A stretch of 64,000 bases of DNA, from positions 62,001 through 126,000 of the forward strand of contig NZ_JAOQNX010000010.1 of the NCBI RefSeq assembly GCF_025961575.1, read 5' to 3'. Made by a program: the position numbers and the translations under genes. The stretch is from Rhodoblastus acidophilus (lineage in GTDB: Bacteria > Pseudomonadota > Alphaproteobacteria > Rhizobiales > Beijerinckiaceae). Shown in pieces: positions 1-7,565 of the stretch (the stretch's first letter is position 1; each line of letters opens with the position of its first letter). The notes beneath the pieces were generated by a model, which saw nothing but the letters and a program-made list of their open reading frames with translations, made no database searches and had not been told where the DNA came from.

Positions 1-279
1 TTCGGTCTGTCCGGCGTCGGCGTCGCGCCTGCGGGGACCGACAAGGCCGGCGTCGGCCACCATCATGTGCTGATCGATGCGGAGACGCCGAAGGGGGACG
101 AACTCAACCAGCCGCTGCCGGCCAACGCCCACGTCAAACATTTTGGCGGCGGCCAGACCGAGACTGTGCTCGACCTGCCGCCCGGCCGGCACAAGCTGCA
201 ACTGATCCTCGCCGACGGCAATCACATTCCCCATGATCCGCCGCTTGTGTCCGAGATCATCGAGATCGAGGTGAAGTGA
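1..279 (+). CDS. DUF4399 domain protein, 3' end only
   Basis: The reading frame is open from base 1 and ends at TGA 277-279, so the gene starts before the window and about 92 C-terminal residues are visible. The sequence has the HHHVLID segment, a conserved Asn-His-Xaa-Pro-His-Asp-Pro stretch and a C-terminal beta-strand-rich part, all typical of DUF4399 proteins. These are usually small secreted proteins of unknown function, and the signal peptide would be outside the window. Assignment to the family rests on pattern recognition only. It runs toward a dispersed repeat and the 3' end of the cystathionine gene on the other strand. Confidence 0.7.
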   Translation, partial: FGLSGVGVAPAGTDKAGVGHHHVLIDAETPKGDELNQPLPANAHVKHFGGGQTETVLDLPPGRHKLQLILADGNHIPHDPPLVSEIIEIEVK

Positions 280-351
280 GCGCGCGGCGGCGGCGGCGGG
301 CCAGGCGCCGCTCCCGCGATAAATTTAGGGCCATTGAAACAACCGACGGAA

Positions 352-406
352 CCCCTCATCCGGCGCGCTTGCGCGCGCCACCTTCTCCCGCAAGGGGAGA
401 AGGGGT
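352..406. repeat. Dispersed double-hairpin repeat A, copy 1
   Basis: The copy has a CCCCTCATCCG lead, a GC-rich hairpin (GGCGCGC, loop TT, GCGCGCC), then CACC and a second hairpin whose arms are CCTTCTCCC and GGGGAGAAGG with loop GCAA. Related copies lie at 26888-26946 and 33732-33787. All three sit just after or between gene ends, here between two convergent genes. This resembles REP-like elements common in Rhizobiales. Confidence 0.85.
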
Positions 407-438
407 CGCCCCAGGCGCGCGACAATTCCAGGCGCGCC

Positions 439-1614
439 TTAGTCGATCTGCGCCAGGGCTTGGGCGAGATCGGCGATCAGATCGACGGCCTCCTCGATGC
501 CGACGGACAGCCGCACCAGCGAGTCGCTGATTCCCGATTCCGCGCGCCGCTCCGGCGGAATGGTGGCGTGGGTCATCAGCGCCGGATGTTCGATCAGGCT
601 TTCGACGCCGCCCAGGCTCTCGGCCAGGGTGAACACCCGGCAGGATTCGAGGAAGCGGCGGGCGCCCGCAAGATCGGTGACGAGATCGACCGAGATCATG
701 CCGCCGCCGCCGCGCATCTGCCGCTCCGCCAGCTTGTGCTGGGGGTGCGAGGGCAGGCCGGGATAGATCACGCGCCGCACTTTTGGGTGGCTTTCCAGCC
801 AGGAGGCGACGGCGAAGGCGTTTTCGCAATGCCGGCGCATGCGCACGTCGAGTGTCTTCACGCCGCGCAGCGTCAAAAAGGCGTCGAACGGCCCGGCGAT
901 GGCGCCGACCGCGTTTTGCACAAAACCGATGCGTTCGGCGAGATCGGCGTTGTGGCCGACAATGGCCGCGCCGCCGATCACGTCGGAATGGCCGTTGAGA
1001 TATTTGGTCGTGGAATGGACCACGACGTCAAACCCGAGCTCCAGCGGCCTTTGCGCCCAGGGGGTGGCGAACGTGTTGTCGGCGACGGCGATGATCCCGT
1101 TTTCGCGGGCGATGTCCGCGAGCGCGGCGAGGTCGACCAGGCGCAGCAGCGGGTTGGTCGGGGTTTCCGCCAGCACCATGCGGGTTTCAGGCCGCAGCGC
1201 CGTGCGTAAATTTTCGGGATGGGTCAGATCGACATAGCTGATGGTCAGGCCGGCGCTGCGCGCGCGCACGCGCTCCAGCAGGCGATAGGTGCCGCCATAG
1301 AGGTCGTCGCCGGCGATCAGATGGTCGCCGGGCTGCAACAGCTCCAGCACCGCGGCGATGGCGGCCAGTCCCGAGGCGAAGGCGAAGCCTTTGGAGCCGC
1401 CTTCGAGATCGGCGAGGCAGCGCTCCAGCGCCCAGCGGGTGGGATTGTGCGAGCGGCCGTAATCCAGCCCCTTGTGCACGCCCGGGCTTTCCTGGGCGAA
1501 GGTGGAATTGGCGTAGATCGGCGGCATGATCGCGCCGGTGGACGGGTCGGGCGCCTGTCCCGCATGGATCACGCGCGTGCCGAAGCCGGCCTTGATTTTC
1601 GAGGATGCGTTCAT
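439..1614 (-). CDS. Cystathionine gamma-lyase / gamma-synthase family PLP enzyme
   Basis: This 391-residue protein belongs to the Cys/Met-metabolism PLP family. Visible features are the YGRSHNP phosphate-binding segment near residue 52, the LYGGTY ring-stacking tyrosine near 106, the ADN aspartate near 179 and the Schiff-base lysine Lys204 in HSTTKYLNGHSD. The gene starts two bases after the cystathionine beta-synthase stop codon, so the two are co-transcribed. That context favours cystathionine gamma-lyase: cystathionine to cysteine, 2-oxobutyrate and ammonia, the second step of reverse transsulfuration. Cystathionine gamma-synthase or a bifunctional enzyme cannot be excluded from sequence alone. 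The ATG at 1614 is the first residue matching family N-termini. Confidence 0.9.
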   Translation of the reverse strand: MNASSKIKAGFGTRVIHAGQAPDPSTGAIMPPIYANSTFAQESPGVHKGLDYGRSHNPTRWALERCLADLEGGSKGFAFASGLAAIAAVLELLQPGDHLIAGDDLYGGTYRLLERVRARSAGLTISYVDLTHPENLRTALRPETRMVLAETPTNPLLRLVDLAALADIARENGIIAVADNTFATPWAQRPLELGFDVVVHSTTKYLNGHSDVIGGAAIVGHNADLAERIGFVQNAVGAIAGPFDAFLTLRGVKTLDVRMRRHCENAFAVASWLESHPKVRRVIYPGLPSHPQHKLAERQMRGGGGMISVDLVTDLAGARRFLESCRVFTLAESLGGVESLIEHPALMTHATIPPERRAESGISDSLVRLSVGIEEAVDLIADLAQALAQID

Positions 1615-1616
1615 GG

Positions 1617-2990
1617 TCAGGCCGCCTTCCGGCGCAGATGGTTGAGCAGGTCGAAGCGGGTGATCAGGCCGAAGAACACGTCGCCCTCCGCGATAATGGC
1701 GACATAGCCGCGGTCGAGAACGTTCTGCAAAACGTCGATGTCGGCGTCGGGCGGCAGGATTTCCAGATCGGTTGTCATGGCCTCGGCGGCGGCTTTGGAA
1801 AAGTTTGCGGGATTGGCGCGCACGCGGGCGAGAATGTCGGATTCGTCGAGCAGGCCGACGATGCGGCCGCCGTCGATCACCGGCAATTGCGACACCTCGG
1901 CATAGCGCATGCGCACGAAGGCGGTTTGCAGCGGATCGGAGGGGGTGACGCTGATCACGCCGCCCTCGTCGAACCGCCGCGCCACGAGGTCGCGCAGGTC
2001 GCCGAAGTTTTTGCGCGGCAGCAGGCCCTGCTCGACCATCCAATTGTCGTTGTAGACTTTTGAGAGATAGCGGGTGCCGGTGTCGCAGACCAGCGTCACC
2101 ACGCGCTTGGGCGTGGTCTGTTCGCGGCAATAGCGCAGCGCCGCGGCGAGCAGGGTTCCGGTGGACGAGCCGCCATGAATGCCTTCGGCGCGCAACAATT
2201 CGCGGGCGGCCGCGAAACTTTCGGCGTCCGGAATTTCGTAAGCCTTTTTGACGCCGCTGAGGTCGGCGATCGGCGGGATGAAATCCTCGCCGATGCCTTC
2301 GACCAGCCAGGAGCCGGCGACGCCGATCCGGCCGGTGCGGATGTAGTCTGCGAGAATCGAGCCCTTGGGATCGGCGAGGACGAATTCGGTTTTCGGGCTG
2401 GCGCGCTGGAAGAAGCGGGAGAGGCCGGTGAGCGTGCCGCCGGAGCCGACGCCGCACACCACGGCGTCCACCGCATGGTCCATCTGGCCGAAGATTTCCG
2501 GTCCCGTCGATTGCTCGTGCGCGGCGGGATTGGCGGGATTGTTGAACTGGTCGACGAAGAACGAGCCGGGAATTTCGGAGGCGATTCGCGCGGCGAAATC
2601 CTGGTAATAATCGGGATGGCCCTTGCCGACGTCGGAGCGCACCACATGCACGACCGCGCCCAGCGCCTTGAGCTGCAGGACCTTTTCGGCGGCCATCTTG
2701 TCGGGGACGACGAGCGCGAGGCCATAGCCCTTGGCGCGGGCGATCAGCGCCAGGCCTAAGCCGGTGTTGCCGGCCGTCGCCTCGACGATGGTGGCGCCGG
2801 GCTTCAGCTTGCCCTCGCGCTCCGCGGCTTCGACCATCCACAGACCGATGCGATCCTTGATCGACCCGCCCGGATTCTGCGACTCCAGCTTCAGGAACAG
2901 CCTGCACTTGCCGGTGTCGAGGCGGGTGGCTTCGATCAGGGGCGTATTGCCGATAAGTCCGAGCACGGCCGGACGGGAGTCTTTGCTCAT
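1617..2990 (-). CDS. Cystathionine beta-synthase (PLP domain plus C-terminal CBS pair)
   Basis: This 457-residue enzyme condenses serine and homocysteine to cystathionine. The PLP fold spans about residues 8-320, with the Schiff-base lysine Lys45 in GGSIKDR, an Asn-containing ATAGNTG loop and the phosphate-binding GVGSGGT loop. A pair of CBS domains occupies about residues 335-455, a usual site of regulation. Unlike human CBS there is no N-terminal heme domain. It is the first gene of a two-gene reverse transsulfuration operon with the cystathionine gamma-lyase gene. The ATG at 2990 fits family starts. An AT-rich upstream region carries a motif also found before cysE (see 3108-3122). Confidence 0.93.
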   Translation of the reverse strand: MSKDSRPAVLGLIGNTPLIEATRLDTGKCRLFLKLESQNPGGSIKDRIGLWMVEAAEREGKLKPGATIVEATAGNTGLGLALIARAKGYGLALVVPDKMAAEKVLQLKALGAVVHVVRSDVGKGHPDYYQDFAARIASEIPGSFFVDQFNNPANPAAHEQSTGPEIFGQMDHAVDAVVCGVGSGGTLTGLSRFFQRASPKTEFVLADPKGSILADYIRTGRIGVAGSWLVEGIGEDFIPPIADLSGVKKAYEIPDAESFAAARELLRAEGIHGGSSTGTLLAAALRYCREQTTPKRVVTLVCDTGTRYLSKVYNDNWMVEQGLLPRKNFGDLRDLVARRFDEGGVISVTPSDPLQTAFVRMRYAEVSQLPVIDGGRIVGLLDESDILARVRANPANFSKAAAEAMTTDLEILPPDADIDVLQNVLDRGYVAIIAEGDVFFGLITRFDLLNHLRRKAA

Positions 2991-3097
2991 TGTCGATCCC
3001 GTTGGGAATGAAAGTCAGGGCGCCTTGCCGGGGCCGCCCGGCGCCTCCGGACATGACCGGACGCGCTGCGACGGACACGCTTCGACGCTGGTTCATA

Positions 3098-3130
3098 TAT
3101 GCATATAGTCCACCAAATGGATAGACTATT
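3098..3130 (-). promoter_or_regulatory. Putative CBS operon promoter with TAGTC/GACTA inverted repeat and cysE-like motif
   Basis: On the minus strand the region reads AATAGTCTATCCATTTGG and continues into GTGGACTATATGCATATATG. It contains an inverted pair TAGTC...GACTA (3106-3127) and an AT-rich TATATGCATATAT segment suitable as a -10. The 15-mer ATCCATTTGGTGGAC (3122 to 3108) closely resembles ATCCATTAGTTGACA upstream of cysE at 9489 to 9475. It lies about 120 bp before the CBS start, so a long leader or a more proximal promoter is possible. Confidence 0.45.
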
Positions 3131-3248
3131 TTGCCGCACTCATCCTCTGCGCCGGGGCTGGCATAGCAGCGCTCATGTCGCGCGCGCGAGGATGGGGCGG
3201 AGGATTATTAGAATATAAAAACGATAGACAAAAAAATTAGTCCGGCAT

Positions 3249-3273
3249 AAAAATTTGTCGTCTCGAAATTTTT
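3249..3273. repeat. AT-rich inverted repeat in the divergent intergenic region
   Basis: The perfect 8-bp arms AAAAATTT (3249-3256) and AAATTTTT (3266-3273) are separated by nine bases. The repeat sits in the 476-bp gap (2991-3466) between the divergent CBS operon and the methyltransferase-cupin-PLP operon. It could be an operator or promoter element for the plus-strand operon. Nothing else recognisable was seen in that gap, and no SAM-II riboswitch signature was found. Confidence 0.4.
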
Positions 3274-3466
3274 GACCGGGAATTGCCGTGATGTCGCGCT
3301 TTGCGCTCCTCAAGATCAAGCGTGGCCTCGCGCCGGCCGCGCCGCCGGGATTGTGTCGCGCAGCACTGCGCTGGGTCGATCGCTGACCCATTCCTCTCCT
3401 CGGAATTTCCGCCATCCGCCGCCCCGGCCGCGGCGGCGCGCGCCCGCCACCAAAGGTTAAACGTTT

Positions 3467-4441
3467 ATGAACGCCATTGTTTCCTCCGCGTCGCTGTCGC
3501 TCGACATCGCGCCCTATCTCGATGTCGCCGAGGTCCGCCGGGTGCGGGCGCGCGTCGACATCGCCGTCGCCGACCGCGCCTGGCGGCCGCAGGTCGAAGA
3601 CCGCTCGCGCGACTGGGTGGCGAGCGTCGCCGCCCCCTGTTTCAAGATTTTGCGCGCCCGGCGCGGCGACGCCGCCTGCAAGGCGTTTTGCGCGCTTGGC
3701 ACCGGCGCCGGCCTCGATGCGCTCGCCGCCATCGAACTGCTGGGCGCCGATGTGGTCGGCGTGACCGATCTGTTTCCCGACGTGGTCGAGACCGCCGCCG
3801 GCAATGTGCGCCGCAATCTCGTGGGGGAGGTGGCGCTGCACGCCGGCGCCGGCGACCTGCTGGCGCCCCTGCGGGCGAGCGGGGTCAGGTTCGATCTGAT
3901 CTATGAGAACCTGCCCAATCTCCCGGTGGCGGATGCGGCGCAAGTCGAAGTGGACAAGACCAGCGCCGCCTTTCTGGCGCCGCGCAGCGAAGCCACGCCG
4001 AAAGCCGTGGCCGATGGGCTGCTGACGCTCCACTATCTCGCTTTGCTTCAGGCCCATGATTTTCTCAAACCCGGCGGCGCCGTGCTGTCGACCATCGGCG
4101 CGCGGCTGCCGCTCAGCGTGCTGACCGAAATGGCCGAGGCCGCCGGCCATAGACCGAGCTTCCTCACTTATTGGTGGAAGGCGCAGGCCGACGCCGACGA
4201 GGTCATCGCCTCCTATGCGCAATGGCAAAAGCAGGGGCTGTTCTTCCACTTCTATCCCGTCGAAGTCCTGGAGGCGGCTTTCGCCGGGCTCGAACTCGAA
4301 CAGGCGGGACGCGACGCGCTCGCCATCGAACGCGACCTGCGCTCCTACCAGCTCGACGCCGCGCAGGCCTGGCGCCTGCACCGGCAGGGGCGGCGCATTG
4401 GCCATACCGTGGCTGCGCTGCTGTCGGAGCCGAAGAGATGA
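3467..4441 (+). CDS. SAM-dependent methyltransferase, first gene of the cupin/PLP operon
   Basis: This 324-residue protein has a Rossmann-type methyltransferase core at about residues 60-200. Motif I is the LGTGAGLDALAA segment near 82, an acidic residue ends beta-2 (VTDLFPDV near 101), and YENLPNLPV near 147 sits where HemK/PrmC-type enzymes carry an NPPY-like motif. The divergence of that motif makes the methyl acceptor unpredictable. The stop overlaps the next start as ATGA at 4438-4441, so it is translationally coupled to the cupin gene. Context suggests a substrate in sulfur-compound or methionine-related metabolism, which is inference. The start at ATG 3467 follows an AAAGG-like ribosome site. 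Confidence 0.8.
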   Translation: MNAIVSSASLSLDIAPYLDVAEVRRVRARVDIAVADRAWRPQVEDRSRDWVASVAAPCFKILRARRGDAACKAFCALGTGAGLDALAAIELLGADVVGVTDLFPDVVETAAGNVRRNLVGEVALHAGAGDLLAPLRASGVRFDLIYENLPNLPVADAAQVEVDKTSAAFLAPRSEATPKAVADGLLTLHYLALLQAHDFLKPGGAVLSTIGARLPLSVLTEMAEAAGHRPSFLTYWWKAQADADEVIASYAQWQKQGLFFHFYPVEVLEAAFAGLELEQAGRDALAIERDLRSYQLDAAQAWRLHRQGRRIGHTVAALLSEPKR

Positions 4442-5031
4442 GCGCCGAACTCGCCCAACTCGTGGCGCGGCTGCGCGCGCGGTTGAACCGGGCCGATGGG
4501 CGGGCGGGGCTTGAGGCCTTGAACGTGCAGCGTCTGCTCGACCGCGTCGCCCATGATCCCGCGCCTTATGCGGCCAGCGCGCATCCGCTGGTGCGCCACC
4601 TGCCCGCGGCGCTGGCCGGGCTGGAGCGCGACGCGCCCGAACTCGCGGCGCTGCTCGGCCCGCTCGCCGAACACCTGCCCTGGCGCTATGGCTATGAGGC
4701 GACCGCCGCCTTTCCCGACTTGCATCTCAACATGGGCTGGGCGGAATTCGTCGGACCCGCCGCGCCCTGGCGCAGCGACGAGGTGTGTCTCGGCCTGACG
4801 CTGATTGGTCCGCACAGCTATTACGCCCCGCATCGGCATCCGGCGGTCGAGCTCTATCACGTGCTGACCGGCGTCGCGGAATGGAGCAGCCATTGGCGCC
4901 GCCCCGGCGCCTTCATCCTGCATGACAGCAACCAGATCCACGCCATGCGAACCGGGGACGAGCCGCTGCTCGCCCTCTACACCTGGAGCGGCGACGTGGT
5001 TTCGCCCTCCGTCTGGAGCCCACAGCCATGA
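4438..5031 (+). CDS. Cupin of the DMSP-lyase (DddQ/DddL-like) family
   Basis: This 197-residue protein has a helical N-terminal half and a C-terminal single cupin barrel. Cupin motif 1 is HRHPAVELYHVLTG, with the two histidines, the glutamate and the tyrosine that DMSP lyases use for metal and substrate. Motif 2 is the segment ending NQIHAM, supplying the third histidine. This pattern matches the dimethylsulfoniopropionate lyase family, in which DddQ-type enzymes split DMSP to DMS and acrylate. Many terrestrial members have no demonstrated activity, so the substrate is uncertain. It overlaps its upstream and downstream neighbours by four bases on each side (ATGA), pointing to a stoichiometric function with them. 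Confidence 0.75.
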   Translation: MSAELAQLVARLRARLNRADGRAGLEALNVQRLLDRVAHDPAPYAASAHPLVRHLPAALAGLERDAPELAALLGPLAEHLPWRYGYEATAAFPDLHLNMGWAEFVGPAAPWRSDEVCLGLTLIGPHSYYAPHRHPAVELYHVLTGVAEWSSHWRRPGAFILHDSNQIHAMRTGDEPLLALYTWSGDVVSPSVWSPQP

Positions 5032-6191
5032 GCCCGCATCCGCAAACCCAGGCCCTGCACGCCGGTCATCGCGCCGATCCGCAGACCGGCGCGGTGGCGC
5101 CGCCGATCTATTTCACCACCTCCTACCATTATCCCAGCACCGAGTTCGCGACGCGGCTCTTCAATCTGGAGGTGATCGGCTACACCTATACCCGCACCAG
5201 CAATCCCTCGCGCGAAGTGCTGGAGCGCCGGGTCGCCGCCATCGAGGGAGGCAAGGCCTCGCTCGCTTTGGCCTGCGGCGCGGCGGCCGTTTGCGATGCG
5301 CTGCTGTCGCTGGTCCAGACCGGCGACAATGTGGTGTTCGCCCGCGCGACAGTGGAGGGCGGCGGACGCGATCTGGTCGTCCAGCTGCGGCGCTTCGGCA
5401 TCGAGGTGCGCGACGCCGTTTCGCCCGAGGATTTTGTCGCCGCCACCGATGCGCGCACCCGGCTGTGGTTCGCCGAGAGCCTTTTTGTGCCGAGCCTGGA
5501 GCGCTTTCCCATCGCCGCCGTCGCCGCCGCCGGTCGGGCGCTGGGCGTGCCGTTGGCGATCGACAATTCTCATCTGCCGTTTCTCGTTCGTCCCGTGGCG
5601 GAGGGGGCGGCGATCGTCGTCTATGCCGCGGAGACCTGGCTGACCGCGGGGCGGGCCGATGGCGGCGTGCTGGTCGACGCAGGGACGTTTTCCTGGGAGT
5701 CCGAGCGCTTCCCCACGCTGTTCACGCCCGACCCGTCCTATCACGGCGCCGTCTGGACCGAAGTGGTGAAACAATGGAACGCCTCGCCGCTGACCGCGCG
5801 GGCGCGCGGCGGCGTGCTGCGCGATCTCGGCGCCGCCATCAGCCCGATGGCGGTGTTCCAGATTTTGCAAAGTCTCGAAAGCCTGCCGCTGCGCATGCGC
5901 GCCCATGCCGAAAACGCTTTGCGAATTGCCGAGGTCTTGGCGTCCCGGCCGGAGGTTTCGGGCGTTGCCGCCGCCGGTGGATTGGTGGCGTTCCGTTTGC
6001 CGCATCCCGAAAAATTTTTGGACGCGCTGTCGCTGATTTCGCGGGACGGCGGTCTCGGCGGACTGCGCAGTTCGGTCGTCGGTTCGGCCGAGGGCCGCGT
6101 CCTGCTTTCCGTCGGCGTCGAGCATGTCGATGACATTCTGCAAGACCTCAATGCGGCGCTCCAGACCGCCCTCAATTCCAACCAGAAGTGA
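5028..6191 (+). CDS. O-acetylhomoserine sulfhydrylase-like PLP-fold protein lacking the catalytic lysine
   Basis: This 387-residue protein is a clear paralogue of the O-acetylhomoserine sulfhydrylase encoded next to it: long stretches such as DPSYHGAVW and GAA-SP--FQ-LQ-LE-LPLR-R-H match. The Schiff-base lysine motif YSTTKYIGG of the neighbour is here YAAETWLTA, placing Thr203 where Lys205 lies in the intact enzyme. The stacking tyrosine of the YGGT motif is also changed (EGGG), and the C-terminal arginine in VRLSVG is replaced by leucine (VLLSVG). The phosphate-binding YTRTSNP and the IDN aspartate remain. About 40 residues before the C-terminus are missing. The frame is intact, so it looks like a pseudoenzyme or regulatory subunit rather than a pseudogene. 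Confidence 0.85.
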   Translation: MSPHPQTQALHAGHRADPQTGAVAPPIYFTTSYHYPSTEFATRLFNLEVIGYTYTRTSNPSREVLERRVAAIEGGKASLALACGAAAVCDALLSLVQTGDNVVFARATVEGGGRDLVVQLRRFGIEVRDAVSPEDFVAATDARTRLWFAESLFVPSLERFPIAAVAAAGRALGVPLAIDNSHLPFLVRPVAEGAAIVVYAAETWLTAGRADGGVLVDAGTFSWESERFPTLFTPDPSYHGAVWTEVVKQWNASPLTARARGGVLRDLGAAISPMAVFQILQSLESLPLRMRAHAENALRIAEVLASRPEVSGVAAAGGLVAFRLPHPEKFLDALSLISRDGGLGGLRSSVVGSAEGRVLLSVGVEHVDDILQDLNAALQTALNSNQK

Positions 6192-6201
6192 GACTTTTTC
6201 A

Positions 6202-7485
6202 ATGGCGTTGAAACCTGAAACCCTGGTGCTGCACGCGGGCTATCGCAGCGATCCCACCACGACCTCGGTGGCGGTGCCGATCTACCAGACCACCAGCTAT
6301 CAGTTCCGCGACACCGAACATGCGGCGAATCTGTTCGGGCTCGCCGAACTCGGCAATATTTATACGCGGCTGATGAACCCGACCAATGATGTGCTGGAGC
6401 AGCGCCTGACCGCTCTCGAAGGCGGCGTCGCCGCGCTGGCGGTCGCTTCGGGGCAGGCGGCGAGCACCTTTTCCATCCTGAACGTCGCCCAGGCCGGCGA
6501 CAATTTCGTCACCTCCACCGACCTCTATGGCGGCACCTGGAACCTGTTCGCCAACACGTTTAAACAGCTCGGAATCGAAGCGCGCTTCGTCGATCCCTCC
6601 GACCCCGAAAATTTCCGCCGCGCCACCGATGCGCGCACCCGCGCCTATTACGCGGAAACCCTACCCAATCCCAAGCTTCAGGTGTTTCCGATTCCGGAAG
6701 TGGCGAAGATCGCCGACGAGTTGGGCGTGCCGCTGATCATCGACAACACCTCCGCGCCGATCATCGCGCGCCCGTTCGATCACGGCGCCCATATCATCGT
6801 CTATTCCACCACCAAATATATCGGCGGGCATGGGACTTCCATCGGCGGCGCGATCATCGATTCCGGCAAGTTCGATTGGGAGAAGCACGCCGAACGCTTT
6901 CCGCTGCTGAACCAGCCCGACCCCAGCTATCACGGCGCCGTCTGGACGCAGGCCGTCAAACCGCTGGGGCCCATCGCTTACATTCTGCGCGCCCGCGTCA
7001 CCTTGCAACGCGACATTGGCGCGGCCGTCAGTCCGTTCAATGCGTTCCAGACGCTGCAGGGGCTGGAGACGCTGCCGCTGCGCATTCGCGAGCACAACAA
7101 GAATGCGCTCGCCGTCGCCGATTATCTCGCCAAGCACACGAAAGTGGTCAAGGTGATTCATCCCAGCGTCCAGAGCGGCGAACCCCGGCGGCGCGCCGAT
7201 GTCGTGCTCAAGGGCGGCTATGGCGCCTTGGTCGGCTTTGAACTCGCTGGCGGCAAGCAGGCCGGCAAGACCTTTATCGACGCGCTGAAACTGCTCTATC
7301 ACGTCGCCAATATCGGCGACGCCCGCAGCCTCGCCATCCATCCCGCGACGACAACCCATTCGCAGCTCTCGCCGGAAGACCAGCTCGCCACCGGCGTGTC
7401 GGACGGCTATGTGCGGCTTTCCGTGGGCATCGAGCATATCGACGACATTCTCGCCGATATCGCCCAGGCGCTCGAAGCGGCCTGA
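6202..7485 (+). CDS. O-acetylhomoserine (thiol)-lyase / sulfhydrylase
   Basis: This 427-residue PLP enzyme makes homocysteine from O-acetylhomoserine and sulfide, or methionine if methanethiol is used. All expected residues are present: YTRLMNP phosphate clamp, LYGGTWNLF stacking tyrosine, IDNTSAP aspartate, Lys205 in YSTTKYIGGHG, the long NIGDARSLAIHPATTTH segment that distinguishes sulfhydrylases, and VRLSVGIEH with the carboxylate-binding arginine. Length matches MetY-type enzymes (about 430). The ATG at 6202 starts ten bases after the inactive paralogue ends. The pairing suggests a hetero-oligomer or a recent tandem duplication. A strong terminator follows the gene. Confidence 0.93.
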   Translation: MALKPETLVLHAGYRSDPTTTSVAVPIYQTTSYQFRDTEHAANLFGLAELGNIYTRLMNPTNDVLEQRLTALEGGVAALAVASGQAASTFSILNVAQAGDNFVTSTDLYGGTWNLFANTFKQLGIEARFVDPSDPENFRRATDARTRAYYAETLPNPKLQVFPIPEVAKIADELGVPLIIDNTSAPIIARPFDHGAHIIVYSTTKYIGGHGTSIGGAIIDSGKFDWEKHAERFPLLNQPDPSYHGAVWTQAVKPLGPIAYILRARVTLQRDIGAAVSPFNAFQTLQGLETLPLRIREHNKNALAVADYLAKHTKVVKVIHPSVQSGEPRRRADVVLKGGYGALVGFELAGGKQAGKTFIDALKLLYHVANIGDARSLAIHPATTTHSQLSPEDQLATGVSDGYVRLSVGIEHIDDILADIAQALEAA

Positions 7486-7490
7486 AAAGA

Positions 7491-7522
7491 ACAGGCGGCG
7501 CCTCGCGGCGCCGCCTGTTTGT
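7491..7522 (+). terminator. Rho-independent terminator of the methyltransferase-cupin-PLP operon
   Basis: A perfect 12-bp stem (ACAGGCGGCGCC at 7491-7502 with GGCGCCGCCTGT at 7507-7518), loop TCGC, is followed by TTGT. It begins six bases after the sulfhydrylase stop. A second smaller inverted repeat TGGCGCC/GGCGCCA (7524-7550) may serve the convergent carbonic anhydrase operon. Confidence 0.8.
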
Positions 7523-7565
7523 CTGGCGCCGTCGAGGAGACCCGGCGCCAGCGCAACTCAAAAAC

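Noticed and set aside
439-3096. Apparent 885-residue fusion covering both transsulfuration genes on the minus strand
   Set aside because: The N-terminal half is the wrong frame of the CBS gene. The gamma-lyase has its own ATG at 1614, and CBS has a complete, conserved frame.
2991-3466. Possible SAM-II (metA-type) riboswitch before the methyltransferase operon
   Set aside because: The conserved pseudoknot segments expected for SAM-II were not found; only an AT-rich inverted repeat is visible.
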